The notes: generated from the letters alone by a model not told the origin. A DNA stretch of 64,000 bases from Helicobacter winghamensis ATCC BAA-430 (GCF_028751035.1 NZ_CP063533.1:1550001-1614000); one strand, 5' to 3'; positions 19,806-28,167 are shown, counted from the first letter of the stretch. Program-made: numbers and translations.

Positions 19806-20276
19806 ATGCAAGTGGATTTTACAAACCAAAGGCTTATTTATCCACAAGGCATAAAGAAACACGACACCACGACTTCAAATTTTTCTCACCCTGAAAATTT
19901 TGTCGTGTTTGAATGTGTGCATAGATTATTAGAAAAAGGCTATAAAGCAGAATCTTTAGAGCTAGAGCCAAGATGGCGAGTAGGTGGAGAGCTAAAAGGC
20001 GGAAAAGCGGATATTTTAGTGCGTGATAACCAAAATGAAACTTATCTCATTATAGAATGCAAAACCGCAGGGGAAAATAGCAAAACTAAAAGCGAATTTG
20101 ACAAAGAATACGCGCGAATGCAAATTGATGGCGGGCAGCTTTTTAGCTATTTTCAGCAAGAAAAAGCTACAAAATTCCTATGCCTTTACACCAGCGACCT
20201 AGAATCCACCCAAGAATCTAAAGCCATAACATACCAAAATACATCATCAATATGCAGGATAATGAAGAGTTCTTAG
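19806..20276 (+). CDS. IIG fragment: PD-(D/E)XK nuclease domain
   Basis: This 156-codon open segment carries the restriction domain: SHPENFVVFECVHRLLEKGY, then GGKADILVRDNQN and YLIIECKT, the Asp...Glu-x-Lys metal site of type I HsdR-N and type IIG nucleases. It is in the same frame as the linker upstream and reaches the ATG at 19603 if the poly-G tract gains one base. Its 3' end reads out of frame after about 20220; inserting one A there joins SK to SHNIPKYIINMQDN in the methyltransferase frame. The ATG at 19806 has no ribosome site and is probably not a real start. Confidence 0.7.
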   Translation: MQVDFTNQRLIYPQGIKKHDTTTSNFSHPENFVVFECVHRLLEKGYKAESLELEPRWRVGGELKGGKADILVRDNQNETYLIIECKTAGENSKTKSEFDKEYARMQIDGGQLFSYFQQEKATKFLCLYTSDLESTQESKAITYQNTSSICRIMKSS

Positions 20277-22936
20277 CGCAAAACAAAAAGCAAGGCTACA
20301 AAGACGCTAATTCCAATAAAGAAGTCTTCAAAGTATGGAGCGACATTTATGCCAAAGAAGTTGAAAAAAGCGGAATTTTTGAAGATGAAATTGCCATTTA
20401 TAATATCACCAAGCTCAAGCCCAAGCTAGAAAATCTAAAGCCTATGAGCCAAAGCGAAATCCAAAAAAAGCGACACGAATGGGCGACAATTTTACGAGCA
20501 AATGCAGTGGGCGATAGGTCGTTAGCACTAAATGGGCTAATGAATCTTTTTCTTTGTAAAATCACCGATGAGCTAGAAAACACAAATGATTTGCAGTTTA
20601 GCTGGCGTGGCAATATGCAAGATTCTGCCTTTGATTTAGTCGATAGACTCCAAAAGCTCTACAAAACAGGAATGGAAAAATATTTAAAGCAAAAGATTAC
20701 TTATGTTTCTAAAAATGATATTGACAAAGCTTTCGGTGCAAGTATTAAAGCCATAAGTCCTAGAAAAGCCATATACGAGATTTTTACGCGATTAAAATAT
20801 TTTTCTAATGGCGATTTTAATTTTATAGAAGTCTATAACAAAGAGCTTTTTTATAAAAATTTTAAGATTCTTCTACCCATAGTGCTAAAGCTAGAGGACA
20901 CCGCTTTCACAAAAAACGCAGATTCTAATATCTTAGGCGATTATTTTGAAAGCTATATCCACGATATGCCCCAGCAAGAGGGGCAGTATTTCACCCCTGT
21001 GCCATTAGTTAATTTCATTATCCACTCCCTGCCCGTGCTAAAAGATTCTAAAGTGCTAGATTTCTCTTGCGGGGCGGGGCATTTTCTCACCCAATACGCC
21101 GAAATCAACAAGCCCTATCAAAAAGCCAAATTCCTAGGTCAAGACAAAGACCCCCGCCTAGCCAAAATCGCCAAAATCGCCAAAATCGCCTCCTTTATGC
21201 ACCAAACCAAGATGGAAATTCTAGCCAACGACTCACTTGAATGCGGCATAGAAGATTCTAGCTTTAATGTGCTTATTTCAAATCCCCCTTATTCCGTAGA
21301 TGGCTTTTTAAATGTGCTAAGCGATGAGACAAGAAGATCCTATGAGCTTTTTAATGATAATCTTAATATAGAATCAAATGACACAATACAATGTTTTTTT
21401 ATTGAAAAAGCAAGTAAAGCCCTGCAAAGCAATGGACTTTTATCCCTTGTCCTGCCAAATACCATATTAGAAAACGATAAAGGTATCCCACTTAATAAAC
21501 CAACAAGAGAAATTTTATTACGCGATTTTTATATTATTGCTATCTGTGAGTTAGGTTCAGCAACATTTTTTAAAACAAATACCAGCCCAATCGTGCTTTT
21601 TGCCCTGCGTAAGCAGAAAAACACACGAGCGCAAACTACGCAAAATAACGATTATGAGGATTTTTGCGCCCACATTTTGCAAAATGACATAGCCTATTTG
21701 AAGGAAGATTCAAATACATTTTTACCACTCATACACTCCTATTGCGCCTTTAGAGCGTATGATAGAGATGAGTTTTTAGCCCTTTTAGAGCTAAATTTGC
21801 AAGAAGATTCTACACTCTATCAAAACGAGCTTTTTAAAGAATACACAAATGCCTACAATGCTTTAATCCAAAAAGAAAAAGACGAATACAATAAAAAAAG
21901 CACCAAACACAAAGCGGCAAATCCTTTCACCCCAAGCCAAAGTAAGCAAGAGTTTATAAGAGAGCTTGAAGCGCAGAAGTTTTTATACTTTTGCTACTCT
22001 TTAGATTCTACCCCGCTCATCATCAAAGCCCCAAGCGATACCAAAGAGCAAAAGAAATTTCTAGGCTATGCTTGGAGTAGCTCCAAAGGCAAAGAGGGCA
22101 TACAATACATTACCACTTCAGGCATAAATGCTATAAGCGAAATTCTAACCCCTCTTTATAATCCTAAAAATCGTTTTGATAGCTCTAAAATTAGCTTTTA
22201 CATTATGCAAGAATATTTAAATAAACTTGATGTAAAATCCTTAGACAATCACTTTCAAAAAGACATAACAAAAGAGCAAGAAGCTCAACAAGAATTAGAA
22301 TCTTATATCAAACAAAAACGCCTTATTGATATGCTAGATTTTGATGAAGTGGATTTTAGGAAAAGAATCAAGCCAACACAAAAAGTCAAAATTATATCTT
22401 TGTGGAAAAGTGATATTGAGCAAATTGCACTTGCAGAATGTGGAGAATTTATAGGTGGTTTATGGACAGGCAAAAAACCTCCCTTTATAAAAGCAAAGGT
22501 CATTAGAAATACAAATTTTTCATTAAAAGGCACTTTAAAGCTAGATTCTGAATACCCAGAACTTGAAGTTGAAAAAAGTCAATTTGAAAAAAGAAAACTA
22601 GAATATGGCGACATCATCATAGAAAAATCAGGTGGAAGTAGCACTCAAGCAGTAGGCAGGGTTGTTATTTTTACCTTTCAAACAAATGAGCCTTATTCTT
22701 TTTCAAATTTTACAACAAGACTAAGAGTTACGCGAGATGATATTAATCCCTTTTTCTTGCATTTAGTATTGCATTATATCTATCAGCAAGGCATAACTTT
22801 TGCAATGCAAGGGGGAATGAGCGGTATAAGAAACTTGGATATGAATCTATACAAACGCTTAAAAATCCCAAAACCAGATATAAAAATCCAAACCCAAATC
22901 GTAGAAGAATGTGAAAAAAGTAGAAGAGCAGTATAA
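20252..22936 (+). CDS. IIG fragment: N6-adenine methyltransferase and TRD1
   Basis: An 894-codon segment. Residues 1-220 are the helical region preceding type I/IIG methyltransferases, YFTPVPLVNFI precedes SAM motif I VLDFSCGAGHFL near 270, and the catalytic motif IV LISNPPYSVDG is near 345. TRD1 occupies about residues 715-895 (LAECGEFIGGLWTGKKPPF ... YKRLKIPKP). It ends prematurely: removing one A from the six-A run after TGTG converts CEKSRRAV-stop into CEKVEEQYNTIRMSIEKYQ, continuing into the next segment. The segment lacks the nuclease and a convincing start, so an independent methyltransferase is possible but doubtful. Confidence 0.75.
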   Translation: MQDNEEFLAQNKKQGYKDANSNKEVFKVWSDIYAKEVEKSGIFEDEIAIYNITKLKPKLENLKPMSQSEIQKKRHEWATILRANAVGDRSLALNGLMNLFLCKITDELENTNDLQFSWRGNMQDSAFDLVDRLQKLYKTGMEKYLKQKITYVSKNDIDKAFGASIKAISPRKAIYEIFTRLKYFSNGDFNFIEVYNKELFYKNFKILLPIVLKLEDTAFTKNADSNILGDYFESYIHDMPQQEGQYFTPVPLVNFIIHSLPVLKDSKVLDFSCGAGHFLTQYAEINKPYQKAKFLGQDKDPRLAKIAKIAKIASFMHQTKMEILANDSLECGIEDSSFNVLISNPPYSVDGFLNVLSDETRRSYELFNDNLNIESNDTIQCFFIEKASKALQSNGLLSLVLPNTILENDKGIPLNKPTREILLRDFYIIAICELGSATFFKTNTSPIVLFALRKQKNTRAQTTQNNDYEDFCAHILQNDIAYLKEDSNTFLPLIHSYCAFRAYDRDEFLALLELNLQEDSTLYQNELFKEYTNAYNALIQKEKDEYNKKSTKHKAANPFTPSQSKQEFIRELEAQKFLYFCYSLDSTPLIIKAPSDTKEQKKFLGYAWSSSKGKEGIQYITTSGINAISEILTPLYNPKNRFDSSKISFYIMQEYLNKLDVKSLDNHFQKDITKEQEAQQELESYIKQKRLIDMLDFDEVDFRKRIKPTQKVKIISLWKSDIEQIALAECGEFIGGLWTGKKPPFIKAKVIRNTNFSLKGTLKLDSEYPELEVEKSQFEKRKLEYGDIIIEKSGGSSTQAVGRVVIFTFQTNEPYSFSNFTTRLRVTRDDINPFFLHLVLHYIYQQGITFAMQGGMSGIRNLDMNLYKRLKIPKPDIKIQTQIVEECEKSRRAV
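21162..21188 (+). repeat. Three tandem 9-bp repeats GCCAAAATC in the methyltransferase
   Basis: Three exact copies encode AKIAKIAKI just after the SAM-binding region (GQDKDPRL...ASFMHQ). Copy-number change would add or remove Ala-Lys-Ile without shifting frame. Confidence 0.8.
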
Positions 22937-24608
22937 CACCATAAGAATGAGCATAGAAAAATACCAAGAATTGATAAAAGCTATTTTAGTCAAATGTGGC
23001 ATTGTAGATTCTAGTGAGGGGGGGGGCAGTAGAGACTTCATCGCTTCCTTGCTAGATTCTATACAAGAGCTAGAATCTAAGCTAGATTTTTTTGCAAATT
23101 TTGCGGTGGCAAAGCACGACTTTGCCACAATAAAAATCAATGAAAGTGCGAAGCACAACCTTGAAAGCGTTGTCGGGGTGGGGGATACACAAGGGGGAGG
23201 GAGCGACTTCGCAATTCAAGCCCCTCCCCCTTGTGAAAAAGAAAAAATAGAATCTAAATTAGACACTTCACGCTCAAAGCCCTTCAGTATGACAAATACA
23301 AGCGGCTTAAAAACCCTTTTAGATTCTATCCCCACCCCACCAAAACAAGGCTGGGAAGTAGAAAAAATAGGTAATGTTCTTTCTTTAGAGTATGGAAAAG
23401 CATTGCAAGAAAACAAGAGGATAAAAGGCGACTATCCTGTTATGGGTTCTAATGGTATAGTAGGCTATCACAATGAATATTTTGTAGAATCTCCTGCTAT
23501 TATTGTGGGGCGTAAGGGTTCAGCTGGCAAAATAACTTATATTGAAAAAAATTGTTATCCCATTGATACAACATTCTATGTAAAAAGAAAAAAGCAATAT
23601 AACCTGAAGCTACTTTATTTTGTTTTGCAAAATCTTAATTTGGAAAAAATGCAACTTGGCATAGGTGTCCCGGGCGTAAATCGTAATGATATTTATACTA
23701 TCAAAATCCCACTCCCACCCATTGAAGCACAAGAAAAAATCGTAAGTGCTATTGATAGCGTAGAATCTCAAATCGCTTTGATAAATTCTAAACTTGAAAT
23801 GTTAGAAAAAGCAAAAGCAGAGATTTTAGCTAACGCCTTGAATGCCAACAACGAGAGAGAGAGAGAGAGAGAACAGGCAGAGCTTAAAGAAATCTTAAGC
23901 GAGATAGAATCTCTCCTTTCACAAAGAAAGACCTTACAACGCTTCATTACAACAATCTTGAAAAAAGCCGGACTTACTCAAAGCCTAGAATCCTTGATAG
24001 ATTCTCTCCCTACTCCACCAAAACAAGGCTGGGATACAATCAAGCTTAATAATAAAAAATACCTTACCCTTAATCCAAGCAAAAAAGAAATTGCAAATAT
24101 TGATGAAAATACCATCATTTCTTTTGTGGAAATGGCAAGTGTGACAGATAAAGGCTATATCCAAAACAAAGTTGATAAGCCGCTAAAAGAGCTTAGAAAA
24201 GGGAGCTATACCTATTTTGCGGAAAATGATATTTTGATAGCTAAAATCACGCCTTGTATGGAAAATGGAAAATGTGCCATTGCAAAAAATCTTACAAATG
24301 GTTTAGGCATGGGAAGTAGTGAATTTCATATTTTTAGAACACATAAGGGGCTAAACAATAAATTTTTATTTGCTTGTCTTAATCAAGATTCTATAAGACA
24401 AGAAGCGGCGAAAAATATGACAGGCTCAAGCGGACACAGAAGAGTGCCAATAAGCTTTTATGAATCCTTGCAAATCCCACTCCCGCCCATTGAAGCACAA
24501 GAAAAAATTATATCCGCTATTGAAAATATAGAATCTACAATAAGCCTTTTAGATTCTAGCTTATCGCAACTAGATTCTAAAAAAGCAGAATTTTGCAGTA
24601 TTTTTTAA
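22911..24608 (+). CDS. IIG fragment: two S-type target-recognition domains
   Basis: A 565-codon segment with two type I HsdS-like modules. TRD2 runs from PPKQGWEVEKIGNVLSLEYG to IPLPPIEAQEKIVSAID; TRD3 runs from PPKQGWDTIKLNNKKYL to IPLPPIEAQEKIISAIE. Each is followed by a coiled coil and preceded by a similar linker (ILVKCGI...LLDSI and ILKKAGL...LIDSL), so the modules look duplicated and then diverged in the recognition part. The GTG start lies within the TRD1-linker coiled coil and is probably only the point where the frame resumes. Alone it could act as a specificity subunit if it were translated. Confidence 0.72.
   Translation: MKKVEEQYNTIRMSIEKYQELIKAILVKCGIVDSSEGGGSRDFIASLLDSIQELESKLDFFANFAVAKHDFATIKINESAKHNLESVVGVGDTQGGGSDFAIQAPPPCEKEKIESKLDTSRSKPFSMTNTSGLKTLLDSIPTPPKQGWEVEKIGNVLSLEYGKALQENKRIKGDYPVMGSNGIVGYHNEYFVESPAIIVGRKGSAGKITYIEKNCYPIDTTFYVKRKKQYNLKLLYFVLQNLNLEKMQLGIGVPGVNRNDIYTIKIPLPPIEAQEKIVSAIDSVESQIALINSKLEMLEKAKAEILANALNANNEREREREQAELKEILSEIESLLSQRKTLQRFITTILKKAGLTQSLESLIDSLPTPPKQGWDTIKLNNKKYLTLNPSKKEIANIDENTIISFVEMASVTDKGYIQNKVDKPLKELRKGSYTYFAENDILIAKITPCMENGKCAIAKNLTNGLGMGSSEFHIFRTHKGLNNKFLFACLNQDSIRQEAAKNMTGSSGHRRVPISFYESLQIPLPPIEAQEKIISAIENIESTISLLDSSLSQLDSKKAEFCSIF
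22914..22919 (+). repeat. A6 run at the TRD1/linker frameshift
   Basis: Five As would keep the reading frame across TRD1 into the downstream coiled coil (CEKVEEQYN); six As cause the frame to end 6 codons later. Short A runs slip less than long G runs, so this may be fixed damage or a base-calling error. Confidence 0.6.
23018..23026 (+). repeat. Second poly-G tract (G9) between TRD1 and TRD2: in frame
   Basis: The frame reads GAG GGG GGG GGC AGT AGA GAC. Ten Gs would give CAG TAG immediately and eight Gs a stop 10 codons later, so any single-base slip would remove TRD2 and TRD3 while leaving TRD1. Confidence 0.82.
23188..23235. repeat. 14-bp perfect inverted repeat in the TRD1-TRD2 linker
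   Basis: CACAAGGGGGAGGG and its exact reverse complement CCCTCCCCCTTGTG flank a 20-base loop inside the coding frame. The surrounding 200 bases are unusually G/C-run rich for this gene, suggesting an inserted element in a tolerant linker. Confidence 0.75.
23853..23872 (+). repeat. (GA)10 dinucleotide tract between TRD2 and TRD3
   Basis: Ten GA units encode ERERERE after NAN. Nine units lead to a stop five codons on, eleven to a stop ten codons on, so slippage would remove TRD3 only. Dinucleotide GA/AG tracts are known contingency elements in Helicobacter. Confidence 0.82.
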
Positions 24609-24640
24609 AGACTTAGCTTCACGCGCATTTTAGATTTCAT

Positions 24641-24880
24641 CTACCAAACCAGAACTTCCCTTTTGATTTTATTGAGCGCGTCAATTGCATCTTTTAGGCG
24701 TGAAACTTCATTATCAATTTGCTGGAGATTCCACGCGCCAAGTCCCTCTGGAATATCTTGCGCACCGCGTTTTATCATAATATAATCCACAAAAGAAATT
24801 TTTGCCATTCCTAAAAGCAGTTGAATCTCTGCTTGCGCCTCTTCAATCTCTCGCAAAATTCCATCAATGCGTTCAAACAT
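24641..24880 (-). CDS. Small conserved hypothetical coiled-coil protein
   Basis: A 79-residue acidic, mainly helical protein without cysteines or membrane segments (MFERIDGILREIEEAQAEIQ, then QIDNEVSRLKDAIDALN). The ATG at 24880 has GGAGG eight bases upstream; a TTG five codons earlier overlaps that ribosome site and is rejected. It is convergent with the IIG gene and stands alone. I do not recognise a named family; the strong ribosome site and codon use support a real gene. Confidence 0.7.
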   Translation of the reverse strand: MFERIDGILREIEEAQAEIQLLLGMAKISFVDYIMIKRGAQDIPEGLGAWNLQQIDNEVSRLKDAIDALNKIKREVLVW

Positions 24881-24946
24881 TCCATATTCCTCCAAAACAT
24901 TTTAAACGCATATTCTAGCATTTTTTACATTTTTTTCACACCTTAA

Positions 24947-26068
<1,122 letters not shown>

Positions 26069-26075
26069 GCAAATA

Positions 26076-26593
26076 ATGAAATACAAGCCTGACTTGCTAA
26101 CCTTAGAGCGTATCGCACTCACTTGCCAAGAAGCACTTAAAAATAAACCAAGAATCTTTATCGCTCTTAGTGGATTACCGGGGAGCGGAAAAAGCACTCT
26201 TGGAGGTTATATCCGCAAAAATGGCTTAAATACAGGGGGGGGGGGGCAAAATTCTATCCTTATGAAATAGCAGTTATTGATGATAATGTGATGAGTCTAA
26301 ATTTATTTGTAATCCGCCCCAAAATAAAATTCAAATTAGACAACATAGCGCAAAGAGATAACTTAAAGCCTTTTTTAAGACTCTTACCACCTTATGTAAA
26401 AATCGTATTCTGCATAGGCTCTAGCATACATCGCCTTGATAAAGCAGATATTTTTATCTATTTAGATACCAAAGAAGAAGTCCGAAAAACGCGCCTATTA
26501 CAAAGGGAGGAAAATAATAAGAATTATTTAGAATTATGCGCAGCCTCATCTGTTTTAATTTTGCCCCACAAATTCAAAATCATAATACAATAA
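26076..26593 (+). pseudogene. Phase-variable P-loop kinase-like gene (OFF register)
   Basis: An ATG at 26076 opens a frame with a Walker A motif LSGLPGSGKST and then enters a G12 tract at 26235-26246; as read it stops at codon 65. With 13 (or 10) Gs it continues KFYPYEIAVIDDNVMS and through 26593, giving 172 residues. The downstream part has a VIDDN acidic site and a KADIFIYLDTKEEVRKTRLLQRE lid-like segment, resembling small-molecule or nucleotide kinases of the APS/zeta-toxin type. Substrate unknown. Position seven bases after ilvC suggests read-through expression; no separate promoter was seen. Confidence 0.72.
26235..26246 (+). repeat. Poly-G tract (G12) in the kinase-like gene
   Basis: The tract encodes glycines directly after the P-loop helix. 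Current length puts the downstream half out of frame; G13 or G10 restores it, G11 gives an immediate TGA. Confidence 0.88.
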
Positions 26594-26691
26594 GCTGCGC
26601 CATATATTTTTCTAATTAATTTAAAAAGACAGCCAAAGCTCAAAAATATTAAAAACAGAAGCTACTAAAGATTTAAATAAAATTCAAGAAG

Positions 26692-26768
26692 TGGCGGAGC
26701 GGACGGGGCTCGAACCCGCGACCCCCTGCGTGACAGGCAGGTATTCTAACCAACTGAACTACCGCTCC
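26692..26768 (-). tRNA. tRNA-Asp (GTC)
   Basis: The reverse strand folds as a complete 77-base cloverleaf starting GGAGCGGTAG and ending in encoded CCA. The anticodon loop is CTGTCAC with anticodon GTC, and the T loop is GGTTCGAGCC. Last of four tandem tRNA genes in transcription order. Confidence 0.95.
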
Positions 26769-26773
26769 AAAAG

Positions 26774-26849
26774 TGGTGGTCGCTATAAGACTCGAACTTA
26801 TGACATCCACCTTGTAAGGGTGGCGCTCTACCAACTGAGCTAAGCGACC
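26774..26849 (-). tRNA. tRNA-Val (TAC)
   Basis: The reverse strand gives GGTCGCTTAGCTCAGTTGG, anticodon loop CTTACAA, T loop AGTTCGAGT and encoded CCA, 76 bases. Third gene of the cluster. Confidence 0.95.
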
Positions 26850-26875
26850 AAGAAAGATTAAATAAAAAATAAAAG

Positions 26876-26950
26876 TGGTGACTCCTAGGGGATTCGAACC
26901 CCTGTAGCCACCGTGAAAGGGTGGTATCCTAACCGTTAGATGAAGGAGCC
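26876..26950 (-). tRNA. tRNA-Glu (TTC)
   Basis: The reverse strand gives GGCTCCTTCATCTAACGG, anticodon loop CTTTCAC, T loop GGTTCGAATC and encoded CCA, 75 bases. The acceptor stem has one G-T wobble at the second pair. Second gene of the cluster. Confidence 0.95.
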
Positions 26951-26962
26951 ACTTTTATTTAG

Positions 26963-27038
26963 TGGTGACCCGCGTTGGATTCGAACCAACGGCCCATTCC
27001 TTAAAAGGGAATTGCTCTACCGACTGAGCTAGCGGGTC
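26963..27038 (-). tRNA. tRNA-Lys (TTT)
   Basis: The reverse strand gives GACCCGCTAGCTCAGTCGG, anticodon loop CTTTTAA, T loop GGTTCGAATC and encoded CCA, 76 bases. First gene of the cluster in transcription order. Confidence 0.95.
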
Positions 27039-27080
27039 GCTAAAAAGGAAGTGTAATTATAGAGATTTAAAGCATAAAAG

Positions 27081-28124
27081 TCAATAGTTTTTAAAAAAAA
27101 TTCTTAAAAACAATAAATATGCGTATAAAGTTGCCTGCTCTTGAATAAAATTCCTATCCCCACTAAAATGCAACCGCTCAATAATTTCTAATCCCTCAAT
27201 ACTTTTTGCTCCGATATACACGGTGCCAACTGGCTTACTTGCACTCCCCCCACTAGGTCCTGCAACTCCACTTGTTGCAAGCGCAAAATCTGATCCAGAG
27301 AGTTTAAGCGCGCCATTAAGCATATCACGCACTACTGCTTCACTTACTGCTCCAAACTGCGCTAAATTTTGCGCCTCTACGCTTAACCACTCTTCTTTAA
27401 TTACATTTGCATAACTAATCACACCACCATCAAAAACTGCACTTGCGCCACTTTGACGCGTCAGCGTAGTAGCAATTAGCCCACCTGTGCAACTCTCAGC
27501 ACTTGTGATTTTAAGATTTCTTTTCTCTAAAAGCTCAATCACGCTTCTAGCTAAATCAAATGTTAAAAAAATCTTCTCCCCAAATGCTTCTTTAACTGCC
27601 AACCTAAAACCTTGCAAATCCCCATTTCTAGCACTCAAAACACCTAAATGGGATTGTGTATTTAGCGCATTTACACATACTCCAAAATCCTTTGCAATCC
27701 CTCCTAGAAGCATTTGTGCTGAAGTTGCATCAACCCCCAAAGGATAAAGATACAAAAAAGATTCCATATTTTCACCAACAACACTAAAAAGCTGTGTCAA
27801 TTCTTGCTGTGCTGCATTTTGTAAATCTAGCAAAATAACTTGTAATTGCGCATTTTCTACACAAATTACATTGTTAGATTCCATTCTTTTATTAGATATT
27901 AAAAACGCCTGCAAAATATCATCAAACATTTCTTTTGGAGCAATAATTAAACATTTGCTGTATATGTTTAATCTCTCTTGGATACTACCAAAAATATCTT
28001 TGACTTCTTGTAAATAAAAAATGGAATCCAAAACCCCAAACATTGTCCTAGCAGTATTTTGAACATATTGATTTAAAGGCGCGAAATCACGGTAATTCTC
28101 ACCCACACAAATTAAAAGATTCAA
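27081..28124 (-). CDS. CinA-family protein (nicotinamide-nucleotide amidase domain) with divergent N-terminus
   Basis: Residues about 190-347 form a CinA C-terminal (PncC) domain, which deamidates nicotinamide mononucleotide in NAD salvage: TSAESCTGGLIATTLT with the catalytic Ser/Lys region, FDGGVISYANVIKEEWL, and ATSGVAGPSGGSASKPVGTV. The first 190 residues do not show the molybdopterin-binding motifs normally found in full CinA and look like a separate degenerate alpha/beta domain. Total length 347 is shorter than typical CinA (about 410). It is divergent from ppk2 and ends just before the tRNA cluster. Confidence 0.82.
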   Translation of the reverse strand: MNLLICVGENYRDFAPLNQYVQNTARTMFGVLDSIFYLQEVKDIFGSIQERLNIYSKCLIIAPKEMFDDILQAFLISNKRMESNNVICVENAQLQVILLDLQNAAQQELTQLFSVVGENMESFLYLYPLGVDATSAQMLLGGIAKDFGVCVNALNTQSHLGVLSARNGDLQGFRLAVKEAFGEKIFLTFDLARSVIELLEKRNLKITSAESCTGGLIATTLTRQSGASAVFDGGVISYANVIKEEWLSVEAQNLAQFGAVSEAVVRDMLNGALKLSGSDFALATSGVAGPSGGSASKPVGTVYIGAKSIEGLEIIERLHFSGDRNFIQEQATLYAYLLFLRIFFKNY

Positions 28125-28161
28125 ATTTTTCCTTTTTGTTTTATTTTTAATCCTTGTATGG

Positions 28162-28167
28162 TAGAAT
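28162..28167 (+). promoter_or_regulatory. -10 box (TAGAAT) for ppk2
   Basis: TAGAAT 34 bases before the ppk2 ATG; a GGAGG ribosome site lies between. Confidence 0.5.

Larger units (their letters stand above)
19603..24608 (+). pseudogene. Type IIG restriction-modification gene with three TRDs, phase-variable, currently disrupted
   Basis: One ancestral gene spans this region. Restoring three single-base changes (G9 to G10 at 19664-19672; one A added near 20217; one A removed from the A6 run at 22914-22919) gives one uninterrupted frame of 1,668 residues. In order it encodes a short N-terminus MITKENLKEVLEILGFEALSR, an E-S-K-rich linker, a PD-(D/E)XK nuclease (KADILV...LIIECK), an N6-adenine methyltransferase (VLDFSCGAGHFL, SNPPY), and three S-type target-recognition domains joined by coiled coils. 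Type IIG enzymes both cut and methylate DNA, and phase-variable poly-G examples are known in Campylobacter (Cj0031 type). As read, the upstream frame stops after 25 codons. The A-run changes could be real decay during an OFF state or sequencing errors. Confidence 0.82.

Noticed and set aside
19569-24608. Classical type I hsdR/hsdM/hsdS operon
   Set aside because: The order and lengths fit a single-chain IIG enzyme: there is no helicase motor domain, and the frames join into one protein with exact multiples of three after three single-base corrections.
26594-26691. Extra gene or terminator between the kinase-like gene and the tRNA cluster
   Set aside because: The 98 bases are AT-rich with no frame, no convincing hairpin and no tRNA-like fold.
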